Part shown: positions 1-9,649 of the stretch, in pieces
How positions within the stretch are numbered: the first letter of the stretch is position 1
Layout of the letters: every line of letters begins with the position of its first letter
Origin: Branchiostoma floridae
Lineage: Eukaryota > Chordata > Leptocardii > Amphioxiformes > Branchiostomatidae
Direction: 5' to 3'
DNA: 29,620 bases
NCBI RefSeq assembly: GCF_000003815.2
Contig: NC_049983.1
Location: forward strand, 10,213,022-10,242,641
The notes under the pieces: model-generated
Told to the model about the DNA's origin: nothing
The model's input: the letters and a program-made list of their open reading frames with translations, nothing else
Databases searched by the model: none
Program-made: the position numbers and the translations under genes

Positions 1-33
1 TGTTTAGGCGCAACCACTAGCTCCTTTCTTGAG

Positions 34-57
34 ACCCGGCCTGCATCGGCACCGGGT
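34..57. other. Short GC-rich inverted repeat ACCCGG...CCGGGT
   Basis: Six-base arms flank about 12 bases at the left end of the variable window. Monomers with GAGACCCGGCC have the intact pair; those with GAGACCCCGCC break one position. The intact form predominates in the first part of the left domain's CCTGCATGG monomers and in much of the middle domain; the broken form predominates on the right. It could form a small hairpin but may be incidental. Confidence 0.35.
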
Positions 58-61
58 AGGG

Positions 62-92
62 TGATGACTTAATGTCACGATTGTAGCTTAGG
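62..92. repeat. Variable allele window, A form (first instance)
   Basis: In type A the window reads GATGACTTAATGTCGCG then ATTGTAGCTTAGG; this first instance has the GTCACG sub-allele. In type B it reads GCTGAC or GATGAC, TTAAGAACGCG, then ATTCCAAGTTAGG. Three differences lie left of the invariant CGCGATT core and four to its right, while flanking sequence is nearly constant. B creates CTTAAG (AflII) and A creates TCGCGA (NruI), which makes the alleles easy to tell apart. Confidence 0.85.
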
Positions 93-110
93 CTTGAAGT
101 TCCGGCCTGG

Positions 111-124
111 CAGACTTGGTATCA
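111..124. other. Primer-binding-site-like motif CAGACTTGGTATCA
   Basis: Each monomer holds TGGTATCA, identical to the first eight bases of the initiator-Met tRNA primer-binding site common in plant LTR retrotransposons (TGGTATCAGAGC). It is preceded by CA plus four bases, resembling an LTR 3' end. The match then stops (TTGGAAAGC follows). Eight bases is short, so derivation from a retrotransposon leader is only a hypothesis. Confidence 0.3.
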
Positions 125-187
125 TTGGAAAGCTCCCTTAGTAAGGAATAGAAAAGTGCAAACCGCAAAATCTTCGGATACTTCCTT

Positions 188-204
188 CTCGAGATATTCT
201 TGAG
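188..204. other. Conserved 17-bp imperfect dyad CTCGAGATATTCTTGAG
   Basis: This element contains an XhoI-type CTCGAG and occurs in nearly every complete monomer at offset about 187. Arms CTCgAGA and TCTtGAG pair at six of seven positions around a three-base centre. The sequence stays almost constant even in monomers that vary elsewhere, apart from occasional CTCGAAATATT or CTCGATATATT. Dyads of this size are often protein-binding sites, but I recognise no factor for it. Confidence 0.5.
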
Positions 205-1252
205 TATACGAACCCTGTTTAGGCGCAACCGCTAGCTCCTTTCTTGAGACCCGGCCTGCATGGCACCGGGTAGGGTGATGACTTAATGTCACGATTGTAG
301 TTTAGGCTTGAAGTTCCGGCCTGGCAGACTTGGTATCATTGGAAAGCTCCCTTAATAAGAAATAGAAAGGTGCAAACCGCAAAATCTTCAGATACTTCCT
401 TCTCGAGATATTCTTGAGTATACGGACCCTGTTTAGGCGCAACCGCTAGCTCCTTTCTTGAGACCCCGCCTGCCTCGGCACCGGGTAGGGTGATGACTTA
501 ATGTCGCGATTGTAGCTTAGGCTTGAAGTTCCGGCTTGCCAGACTTGGTATCATTGGAAAGCTCCCTTAGTAAGGAATAGAAAAGTGCAAACCGCAAAAT
601 CTTCGGATACTTCCTCCTCGAGATATTCTTGATTATACGAACCCTGTTTAGGCGCAACCGCTAACTCCTTTCTTGAGACCCCGCCTGTCACGGCACCGGG
701 TAGGGTGATGACTTAATGTCGCGATTGTAGCTTAGGCTTGAATTTCCGGCCTGGCAGACTTGGTATCATTGGAAAGCTCCCTTAGTAAGCAATAGAAAGG
801 TGCAAACCGCAAAATCTTCGGAAACTTCCTTCTCGATATATTCTTGAGTATACGAACCCTGTTTAGGCGCAACCGCTAGCTCCTTTCTTGAGACCCGGCC
901 TGCATGGCACCGGATAGGGTGATGACTTAATGTCACGATTGTAGCTTAGGCTTGAAGTTCCGGCCTTGCAGACTTGGTATCATTGGAAAGCTCTCTTAAT
1001 AACAAATAGAAAGGTGCAAACCGCAAAATCTTCGGATACTTCCTTCTCGAGATATTCTTGAGTATACGAACCCTGTTTAGGCGCAACCGCTAGCTCCTTT
1101 CTTGAGACCCCGCCTGTCACGGCACCGGGTAGGGTGATGACTTAAGAACGCGATTCCAAGTTAGGCTTGAAGTTCCGGCCTGGCAGACTTTGTATCATTG
1201 GAAAGCTCCCTTAGTAAGGAATAGAAAGGTGCAAACCGCAAAATCTTCGGAT

Positions 1253-1262
1253 ACTTCACTTC
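1253..1262. repeat. Five-base tandem duplication ACTTC in one monomer
   Basis: The monomer starting at 1074 reads ATACTTCACTTCC where others read ATACTTCC, which makes it 220 bp, the longest clean monomer in the left domain. It looks like simple slippage and is not shared by other copies. Confidence 0.85.
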
Positions 1263-1768
1263 CTTCTCGAGATATTCTTGAGTATACGAACCCTGTTTAG
1301 GCGCAACCGCTAGCTCCTTTCTTGAGACCCGGCCTGCATGGCACCGGGTAGGGTGATGACTTAATGTCATGATTGTAGTTTAGGCTTGAAGTTCCGGCCT
1401 GGCAGACTTGGTATCATTGGAAAGCTCCCTTAATAAGAAATAGAAAGGTGCAAACCGCAAAATCTTCAGATACTTCCTTCTCGAGATATTCTTGATTATA
1501 CGAACCCTGTTTAGGCGCAACCGCTAGCTCCTTTCTTGAGACCCCGCCTGCACGGCACCGGGTAGGGTGATGACTTAATGTCGCGATTGTAGCTTAGGCT
1601 TGAAGTTCCGGCCTGGCAGACTTGGTATCATTGGAAAGCTCCCTTAGTAAGGAATAGAAAGGTGCAAACCGCAAAATCTTCAGATAATTCCTCCTCGAGA
1701 TATTCTTGATTATACGAACCCTGTTTAGGCGCAACCGCTAGCTCCTTTCTTGAGACCCCGCCTGTCAC

Positions 1769-1784
1769 GGCACCGGGTACTTAA
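1769..1784. repeat. Nine-base deletion in a B monomer
   Basis: The monomer starting at 1722 reads CACCGGGTACTTAAG, lacking the GGGTGATGA found between GGTA and CTTAAG elsewhere. Its length is 206 bp, the shortest in the window. The deletion removes the left edge of the variable window. Confidence 0.85.
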
Positions 1785-2649
1785 GAACGCGATTCCAAGT
1801 TAGGCTTGAAGTTCCGGCCTGGCAGACTTGGTATCATTGGAAAGCTCCTTTAGTAAGGAATAGAAAGGTGCAAACCGCAAAATCTTCGGATACTTCCTTC
1901 TCGATATATTCTTGAGTATACGGACCCTGTTTAGGCGCAACCGCTAGCTCATTTCTTGAGACCCCGCCTGCACGGCACCGGGTAGGGTGATGACTTAATG
2001 TCGCGATTGTAGCTTAGGCTTGAAGTTCCGGCCTGGCAGACTTGGTATCATTGGAAAGCTCCCTTAGTAAGGAATAGAAAAGTGCAAACCGCAAAATCTT
2101 CGGATACTTCCTTCTCGAGATATTCTTGAGTATACGAACCCTGTTTAGGCGCAACCGCTAGCTCCTTTCTTAAGACCCGGCCTGCACGGCACCGGGTAGG
2201 GTGATGACTTAATGTCCCGATTATAGCTTAAGCTTGAAGTTCCGGCCTGGCAGAATTGGTATCATTGGAAAGCTCCCTTAATAAGAAATAGAAAGGTGCA
2301 AACCGAAAAATCTTCGGATACTTCCTTCTCGAGATATTCTTGAGTATACGAACCCTGTTTAGGCGCAACCGCTAGCTCCTTTCTTGAGACCCCGCCTGTC
2401 ACGGCACCGGGTAGGGTGCTGACTTTAGAACGCGATTCCCAGTTAGGCTAGAAGTTCCGGCCTGGCAGACTTGGTATCATTGGAAAGCTCCCTTAGTAAG
2501 GAATAGAAAGGTGCAAACCGCAAAATCTTCGGATACTTCCTCCTCGAGATATTCTTGATTATACGGACCCTGTTTAGGCGCAACCACTAGCTCCTTTCTT
2601 GAGACCCGGCCTGCATGGCACCGGGTAGGGTGATGACTTAATGTCACGA

Positions 2650-4540
2650 TTGTAGCTTAGGCTTGAAGTTCCGGCCTGGCAGACTTGGTATCATTGGAAA
2701 GCTTCCTTTAGTAAGGAATAAAAAAGTGCAAACCGCAAAATCTTCGGATACTTCCTTCTCGAAATATTCTTGAGTATACGAACCCTGTTTAGGCGCAACC
2801 GCTAGCTCCTTTCTTGAGACCCGGCCCGCACGGCACCGGGTAGGGTGATGACTTAATGTCGCGATTATAGCTTAGGCTTGAAGTTCCGGCCTGGCAGACT
2901 TGGTATCATTGAAAAGCTCTCCTAGTGAGGAATAGAAAGGTGCAAACCGCAAAATCTTCGGATACTTCCTTCTCGAGATATTCTTGAGTATACGGACCCT
3001 GTTTAGGCGCAACCGCTAGCTCCTTTCTTGAGACCCCTCCTGCACGGCACCGGGTAGGGTGATGACTAAATGTCGCGATTGTAGCTTAGGCTTGAAGTTC
3101 CGGCCTGGCAGACTTGGTATCATTGGAAAGTTCCCTTAGTAAGCAATAGAAAGCTGCAAAGCGCAAAATCTTCGGATACTTCCTTCTCGAGATATTCTTG
3201 AGTATACGAACCCTGTTAGGGCGCAACGGCTATCTTCTTTCTTGAGACCCCGCCTGTCACGGCACCGGGTAGGGTGCTGACTTAAGAACGCGATTCCAAG
3301 TTAGGTTTGAAGTTCCGGCCTGGCAGACTTGGTATCATTGGAAAGCTCCCTTAGTAAAGAATAGAAAGGTGCAAACCGCAAAATCTTCGGATACTTCCTT
3401 CTCGAGATATTCTTGAGTATACGAACCCTGTTTAGGCGCAACCGCTAGCTCCTTTCTTGAGACCTGGCCTGCATGGCACCGGGTAGGGTGATGACTTAAT
3501 GTCGCGATTGTAGCTTAGGCTTGAAGTTCCGGCCTGGCAGACTTGGTATCATTGGAAAGCTCCCTTAGTAAGAAATAGAAAGGTGCAAAGCGCAAAATCT
3601 TCGGATACTTCCTTCTCGAGATATTCTTGAGTATATGAACCCTGTTTAGGCGCAACCGCTAGCTCCTTTCTTGAGACCCCGCCTGCTCGGCACCGGGTAG
3701 GGTGATGACTTAATCTTGCGATTGTAGCTTAGGCTTGAAGTTCCGGCCTGGCAGACTTGGTATCATTGGAAAGCTCCCTTAGTAAGCAATAGAAAGCTGC
3801 AAAGCGCAAAATCTTCGGATTCTTCCTTCTCGAGATATTCTTGAGTATACGAACCCTGTTTAGGCGCAACCGCTAGCTCCTTTCTTTCGACCCCGACTGT
3901 CACGGCACCGGGTAGGGTGCTGACTTAAGAACGCGATTCCAAGTTAGGCTTGAAGTTCCGGCCTGGCAGACTTGGTATCATTGGAAAGCTCCCTTAGTAA
4001 GGAATAGAAAAGTGCAAACCGCAAAATCTTCGGATACTTCCTTCTCGAGATATTCTTGAGTATACGAACCCTGTTTAGGCGCAACCGCTAGCTCCTTTCT
4101 TGAGACCCGGCCTGCATGGCACCGGGTAGGGTGATGACTTAATGTCACGATTGTAGTTTAGGCTTGAAGTTCCGGCCTGGCAAACTTGGTATCATTGGAA
4201 AGCTCCCTTAATAAGAAATAGAAAGGTGCAAACCGCAAAATCTTCAGATACTTCCTTCTCGAGATATTCTTGAGTATACGGACCCTGTTTAGGCGCAACC
4301 GCTAGCTCCTTTCTTGAGACCCCGCCTGCCTCGGCACCGGGTAGGGTGATGACTTAATGTCGCGATTGTAGCTTAGGCTTGAAGTTCCGGCTTGCCAGAC
4401 TTGGTATCATTGGAAAGCTCCCTTAGTAAGGAATAGAAAAGTGCAAACCGCAAAATCTTCGGATACTTCCTCCTCGAGATATTCTTGATTATACGAACCC
4501 TGTTTAGGCGCAACCGCTAACTCCTTTCTTGAGACCCCGC
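2650..4540. repeat. Higher-order repeat block, first copy (about 9 monomers)
   Basis: This block reappears at about 6298-8260. Private variants pair at a fixed distance: GCTTCCTTTAGT at 2701 and 6349 (3,648), the monomer starts 2786/6434, 3000/6648 and 3214/6863, the broken box TGTTAGGGCG at 3214 and 6863 (3,649), and TTTCTTTCGACC at 3881 and 7603. The last distance reads 3,722 because a 100-N placeholder intervenes; it becomes 3,649 if that gap is really 27 bp. The period is 17 monomers. The left breakpoint falls inside the monomer starting at 2571, whose front half differs from its partner at 6218 while the back half matches, as expected of exchange between misaligned monomers. Confidence 0.85.
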
Positions 4541-4693
4541 CTGCCTCGCCACCGGGAAGGGTGATGACTTAATGTCGCGATTGTAGCTTAGGTTTGAAGT
4601 TCCGGCTTGCCAGACTTGGTATCATTGGAAAGCTCCCTTAGTAAGGAATAGAAAGGTGCAAACCGCAAAATCTTCGGATACTTCCTCCTCGAG

Positions 4694-4859
4694 NNNNNNN
4701 NNNNNNNNNNNNNNNNNNNNNNNNNNNNNNNNNNNNNNNNNNNNNNNNNNNNNNNNNNNNNNNNNNNNNNNNNNNNNNNNNNNNNNNNNNNNNNNNNNNN
4801 NNNNNNNNNNNNNNNNNNNNNNNNNNNNNNNNNNNNNNNNNNNNNNNNNNNNNNNNNNN
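4694..4859. other. Assembly gap, 166 N
   Basis: Boxes at 4501 and 4931 are 430 bp apart, exactly two monomers, so the gap length fits phase. The sequence straight after it (to about 4925) is unusually degenerate. Confidence 0.97.
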
Positions 4860-4930
4860 TTAAGAGAAAGTCGCAAACCGCTAAATCTTCGGAAATTTCC
4901 TGCTCGACTTATTCTGGAAAACAAGAACCC
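4860..4930. repeat. Degenerate monomer tail next to a gap
   Basis: It reads GAGAAAGTCGCAAACCGC, GGAAATTTCCTGCTCGAC and TTATTCTGGAAAACAAG where the consensus has GAAAGGTGCAAACCGC, GGATACTTCCTTCTCGAG and ATATTCTTGAGTATACG. About a dozen differences in 70 bases far exceed the local norm, suggesting either poor consensus at the contig edge or a truly diverged copy. Confidence 0.75.
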
Positions 4931-6297
4931 TGTTTAGGCGCAACCGCTAGCTCCTTTCTTGAGACCCCGCCTGCACGGCACCGGGTAGGGTGATGACTTA
5001 ATGTCGCGATTGTAGCTTAGGCTTGAAGTTCCGGCCTGGCAGACTTGGTATCATTGGAAAGCTCCCTTAGTAAGCAATAGAAAGGTGCAAACCGCAAAAT
5101 CTTCGGAAACTGCCTTCTCGATATATTCTTGAGTATACGAACCCTGTTTAGGCGCAACCGCTAGCTCCTTTCTTGAGACCCCGCCTGCCTCGGCACCGGG
5201 TAGGGTGATGACTTAATGTCGCGATTGTAGCTTATGTTTGAAGTTCCGGCCTGGCAGACTTGGTGTCATTTGAAAGCTCCCTTAGTAAGGAATAGAAAGG
5301 TGCAAACCGCAAAATCTTCGGATACTTCCTTCTCGAGATATTCTTGAGTATACGGACCCTGTTTAGGCGCAACCGCTAGCTCCTTTCTTGAGACCACGCC
5401 TGCCACAGCTCTGGGTAGGGTGATGACTTAATGTCGCGATTGTAGCTTAGGCTTGAAGTTCCGGCCTGGCAGACTTGGTATCATTGGAAAGCTCCCGTAG
5501 TAAGGAATAGAAAGGTGCAAACCGCAAAATCGTCGGATACTTCCTCCTCGAGATAATCTTGAGTATACGAACCCTGTTTAGGCGCAACCGCTAGCTCTTT
5601 TCTTGAGACCCCGCCTGCACGTCACCGGGTAGGGTGATGACTTAATGTCGCGATTGTAGTTTAGGCTTGAAGTTCCGGCCTGGCAGACTTGGTATCATTG
5701 AAAAGCTCCCTTAGTAAGGAATAGAAAAGTGCAAACCGCAAAATCTTCGGATACTTCCTTCTCGAGATATTCTTGAGTACACGGACCCTGTTTAGGCGCA
5801 ACCGCTAGCTCCTTTCTTGAGACCCGGCCTGCACGGCACCGGGTAGGGTGATGACTTAATGTCGCGATTGTAGCTTAGGCTTGAAGTTCCGGCCTGGCAG
5901 ACTTGGTATCATTGAAAAGCTCCCTTAGTAAGGAATAGAAAAGTGCAAATCGCAAAATCTTCGGATACTTCCTTCTCGAGATATTCTTGAGTACACGGAC
6001 CCTGTTTAGGCGCAACCGCTAGCTCCTTTCTTGAGACCCCGCCTGTCACGGCACCGGGTAGGGTGCTGACTTAAGAATGCGATTCCAAGTTAGGCTTGAA
6101 GTTCCGGCCTGGCAGACTTGGTATCATTGGAAAGCTCCCTTAGTAAGGAATAGAAAGGTGCAAACCACAAAATCTTCGGATAGTTCCTCCTCGAGATATT
6201 CTTGAGTATACGGACCCTGTTTAGGCTCAACCACTAGCTCCTTTCTTGAGACCCGGCCTGCCTTGGCACCGGGTAGGGTGATGACTTAATGTCGCGA

Positions 6298-8260
6298 TTG
6301 TAGCTTAGGCTTGAAGTTCCGGCCTGGCAGACTTGGTATCATTGGAAAGCTTCCTTTAGTAAGGAATAAAAAAGTGCAAACTGCAAAATCTTCGGATACT
6401 TCCTTCTCGAAATATTCTTGAGTATACGAACCCTGTTTAGGCGCAACCGCTAGCTCCTTTCTTGAGACCCGGCCCGCACGGCACCGGGTAGGGTGATGAC
6501 TTAATGTCGCGATTATAGCTTAGGCTTGAAGTTCCGGCCTGGCAGACTTGGTATCATTGAAAAGCTCTCCTAGTGAGGAATAGAAAGGTGCAAACCGCAA
6601 AATCTTCGGATACTTCCTTCTCGAGATATTCTTGAGTATACGGACCCTGTTTAGGCGCAACCGCTAGCTCCTTTCTTGAGACCCCCTCCTGCACGGCACC
6701 GGGTAGGGTGATGACTTAATGTCGCGATTGTAGCTTAGGCTTGAAGTTCCGGCCTGGCAGACTTGGTATCATTGGAAAGCTCCCTTAGTAAGCAATAGAA
6801 AGCTGCAAAGCGCAAAATCTTCGGATACTTCCTTCTCGAGATATTCTTGAGTATACGAACCCTGTTAGGGCGCAACGGCTATCTTCTTTCTTGAGACCCC
6901 GCCTGTCACGGTACCGGGTAGGGTGCTGACTTAAGATCGCGATTCCAAGTTAGGTTTGAAGTTCCGGCCTGGCAGACTTGGTATCATTGAAAAGCTCCCT
7001 TAGTAAAGAATAGAAAGGTGCAAACCGCAAAATCTTCGGATACTTCCTTCTCGAGATATTCTTGAGTATACGAACCCTGTTTAGGCGCAACCGCTAGCTC
7101 CTTTCTTGAGACCTGGCCTGCATGGCACCGGGTAGGGTGATGACTTAATGTCGCGATTNNNNNNNNNNNNNNNNNNNNNNNNNNNNNNNNNNNNNNNNNN
7201 NNNNNNNNNNNNNNNNNNNNNNNNNNNNNNNNNNNNNNNNNNNNNNNNNNNNNNNNNNGCAGACTTGGTATCATTGGAAAGCTCCCTTAGTAAGAAATAG
7301 AAAGGTGCAAAGCGCAAAATCTTCGGATACTTCCTTCTCGAGATATTCTTGAGTATACGAACCCTGTTTAGGCGCAACCGCTAGCTCCTTTCTTGAGACC
7401 CCGCCTGCTCGGCACCGGGTAGGGTGATGACTTAATCTTGCGATTGTAGCTTAGGCTTGAAGTTCCGGCCTGGCAGACTTGGTATCATTGGAAAGCTCCC
7501 TTAGTAAGGAATAGAAAGGTGCAAACCGCAAAATCTTCGGATACTTCCTTCTCGAGATATTCTTGAGTATACGAACCCTGTTTAGGCGCAACCGCTAGCT
7601 CCTTTCTTTCGACCCCGACTGTCACGGCACCGGGTAGGGTGCTGACTTAAGAACGCGATTCCAAGTTAGGCTTGAAGTTCCGGCCTGGCAGACTTGGTAT
7701 CATTGGAAAGCTCCCTTAGTAAGGAATAGAAAAGTGCAAACCGCAAAATCTTCGGATACTTCCTTCTCGAGATATTCTTGAGTATACGAACCCTGTTTAG
7801 GCGCAACCGCTAGCTCCTTTCTTGAGACCCGGCCTGCATGGCACCGGGTAGGGTGATGACTTAATGTCACGATTGTAGTTTAGGCTTGAAGTTCCGGCCT
7901 GGCAGACTTGGTATCATTGGAAAGCTCCCTTAATAAGAAATAGAAAGGTGCAAACCGCAAAATCTTCAGATACTTCCTTCTCGAGATATTCTTGAGTATA
8001 CGGACCCTGTTTAGGCGCAACCGCTAGCTCCTTTCTTGAGACCCGCCTGCCTCGGCACCGGGTAGGGTGATGACTTAATGTCGCGATTGTAGCTTAGGCT
8101 TGAAGTTCCCGGCTTGCCAGACTTGGTATCATTGGAAAGCTCCCTTAGTAAGGAATAGAAAAGTGCAAACCGCAAAATCTTCGGATACTTCCTCCTCGAG
8201 ATATCCTTGATTATACGAACCCTGTTTAGGCGCAACCGCTAACTCCTTTCTTGAGAACCC
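6298..8260. repeat. Higher-order repeat block, second copy
   Basis: This is the partner of 2650-4540, 17 monomers downstream. It shares TGTTAGGGCGCAACGGC (6863), GACCTGGCCTGC (about 7111), CTTTCGACCCCGACTG (about 7606), the GCTTGCCAGAC variant (about 8112) and CGCTAACTCC (about 8237). Small differences from the first copy, including an extra C near 6684 and another near 8110, show some divergence since duplication. The right end lies near 8260, where CCCGACTGTCACGG with a type B window replaces the CCTGCCTCGCC type A window of the first copy. Confidence 0.85.
7159..7258. other. Assembly gap, 100-N placeholder; phase predicts 27 bp
   Basis: Boxes at 7078 and 7365 are 287 bp apart, 72 or 73 more than one monomer. 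The left edge is at offset 81 and the right edge at offset 108, so 27 bp (or 27 plus whole monomers) is missing. The repeat partner at 3429 has exactly 27 bases there, and 27 bp also restores the 3,649 bp repeat spacing. Confidence 0.9.
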
Positions 8261-8360
8261 GACTGTCACGGCCCCGGGTAGGGTGCTGACTTAAGAACGC
8301 GATTCCAAGTTAGGCTTGAAGTTCCGGCCTGGCAGACTTGGTATCATTGGAAAGCTCCCT

Positions 8361-9649
8361 TAGTAAGCAATAGAAAGGTGCAAACCGCAAAATCTTCGGA
8401 AACTTCCTTCTCGATATATTCTTGAGTATACGAACCCTGTTTAGGCGCAACCGCTAGCTCTTTTCTTGAGACCCCGCTTGCACGGCACCGGGTAGGGTGA
8501 TGACTTAATGTCGCGATTGTAGCTTAGGCTTGAAGTTCCGGCCTGGCAGACTTGGTATCATTGAAAAGCTCCCTTAATAAGAAATAGAAAAGTGCAAACC
8601 GCAAAATCTTCGGATACTTCCTTCTCGAGATATTCTTGAGTACACGGACCCTGTTTAGGCGCAACCGCTAGCTCCTTTCTTGAGACCCGGCCTGCACGGC
8701 ACCGGGTAGGGTGATGACTTAATGTCGCGATTGTAGCTTAGGCTTGAAGTTCCGGCCTGGCAGACTTGGTATTATTGGAAAGCTCCCTTAGTAAGGAATA
8801 GAAAGGTGCAAACCGCAAAATCTTCGGATACTTCCTTCTCGAGATATTCTTGAGTATATGAACCCTGTTTAGGCGCAACCGCTAGCTCCTTTCTTGAGAC
8901 CCCGCCTGTCACGGCACCGGGTAGGGTGCTGACTTAAGATCGCGATTCCAAGTTAGGCTTGAAGTTCCGGCCTGGCAGACTTGGTATCATTGGAAAGCTC
9001 CCTTAGTAAGAAATAGAAATGTGCAAACCGCAAAATCTTCGGATACTTCCTTCTCGAGATATTCTTGAGTATACGGACCCTGTTTAGGCGCAACCGCTAG
9101 CTCCTTTCTTGAGACCCCGCCTGTCACGGCACCGGGTAGGGTGCTGACTTAAGAACGCGATTCCAAGTTAGGCTTGAAGTTCCGGCCTGGCAGACTTGGT
9201 ATCATTGGAAAGCTCCCTTAGTAAGGAATAGAAAGGTGTAAACCGCAAAATCTTCGGATACTTCCTTCTCGAGATATTCTTGAGTATACGGACCCTGTTT
9301 AGGCGCAACCGCTAGCTCCTTTCTTGAGACCCCGCCTGTCACGGCACCGGGTAGGGTGCTGACTTAAGAATCGCGATTGCAAGTTAGGCTTGAAGTTCCG
9401 GCCTGGCAGACTTGGTATCATTGGAAAGCTCCCTTAGTAAGGAATAGAAAGGTGCAAACCGCAAAATCTTCGGATAGTTCCTCCTCGAGATATTCTTGAG
9501 TATACGGACCCTGTTTAGGCGCAACCACTAGCTCCTTTCTTGAGACCCGGCCTGCCTTGGCACCGGGTAGGGTGATGACTTAATGTCGCGATTGTAGCTT
9601 AGGCTTGAAGTTCCGGCCTGGCAGACTTGGTATCATTGGAAAGCTCCCT
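8361..9649. repeat. Six-monomer higher-order repeat of 1,289 bp, copy 1
   Basis: Copy 1 runs from TAGTAAGCAA at 8361 to the same marker at 9650. It holds monomers starting 8438 (A, GCTCTTTTC), 8652 (A, GTATTATTGG), 8866 (B), 9081 (B), 9296 (B) and 9512 (A, CAACCACTAG, CCTGCCTTGG). Five independent private markers repeat at exactly 1,289 bp: TAGTAAGCAA, TTTTCTTGAG (8461/9750), TTGGTATTATTGG (8766/10055), AAATAGAAAT (9011/10300) and GAAAGGTGTA (9231/10520). The near-identity implies a recent segmental duplication or homogenisation in six-monomer units. Confidence 0.93.

Larger units (their letters stand above)
100..690. repeat. Repeated three-monomer block, first of three copies
   Basis: The order of variants here (GTCACGATTGTAGTTTAGG; CCTGCCTCGG; GCTTGCCAGAC; TTGATTATACG; CGCTAACTCC) recurs at about 3957-4540 and 7679-8260. 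Markers: GGCTTGCC at 533, 4389 and 8111; CTAACTCC at 661, 4517 and 8239. The first spacing is 3,856 bp (18 monomers). The second reads 3,722 bp, or 3,649 bp (17 monomers) after correcting the 7159-7258 gap. So the left domain repeats on a 17-18 monomer scale, while the stretches between (645-2356 and 4716-6003) differ in monomer number and order. Confidence 0.85.
1..8437. repeat. Left satellite domain, mainly type A monomers with large higher-order repeats
   Basis: Monomer starts: 1, 216, 430, 645, 860, 1074, 1294, 1508, 1722, 1928, 2142, 2356, 2571, 2786, 3000, 3214, 3429, 3643, 3857, 4072, 4286, 4501, about 4716 (in gap), 4931, 5145, 5360, 5575, 5789, 6003, 6218, 6434, 6648, 6863, 7078, 7365, 7579, 7794, 8008, 8223. 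Type B monomers start at 1074, 1722, 2356, 3214, 3857, 6003, 6863, 7579 and 8223; the rest that can be read are type A. A sub-allele with GTCACGATT and CCTGCATGG is concentrated in this domain (216, 860, 2571, 4072, 7794). AAAAGTGC and ACGAACCC are common here and rare in the right domain. Confidence 0.9.

Noticed and set aside
80-108. TAGCTTAGG and GAAGTTCCGGCC as RNA polymerase III A and B boxes
   Set aside because: Each matches its consensus only in part, and they lie about 14 bp apart, too close for a tRNA-type promoter. No cloverleaf or terminator T run accompanies them.
184-204. TTCTCGAGATATTC as a heat-shock element
   Set aside because: Only one TTCnnGA pair fits; the next block is out of the required five-base spacing.
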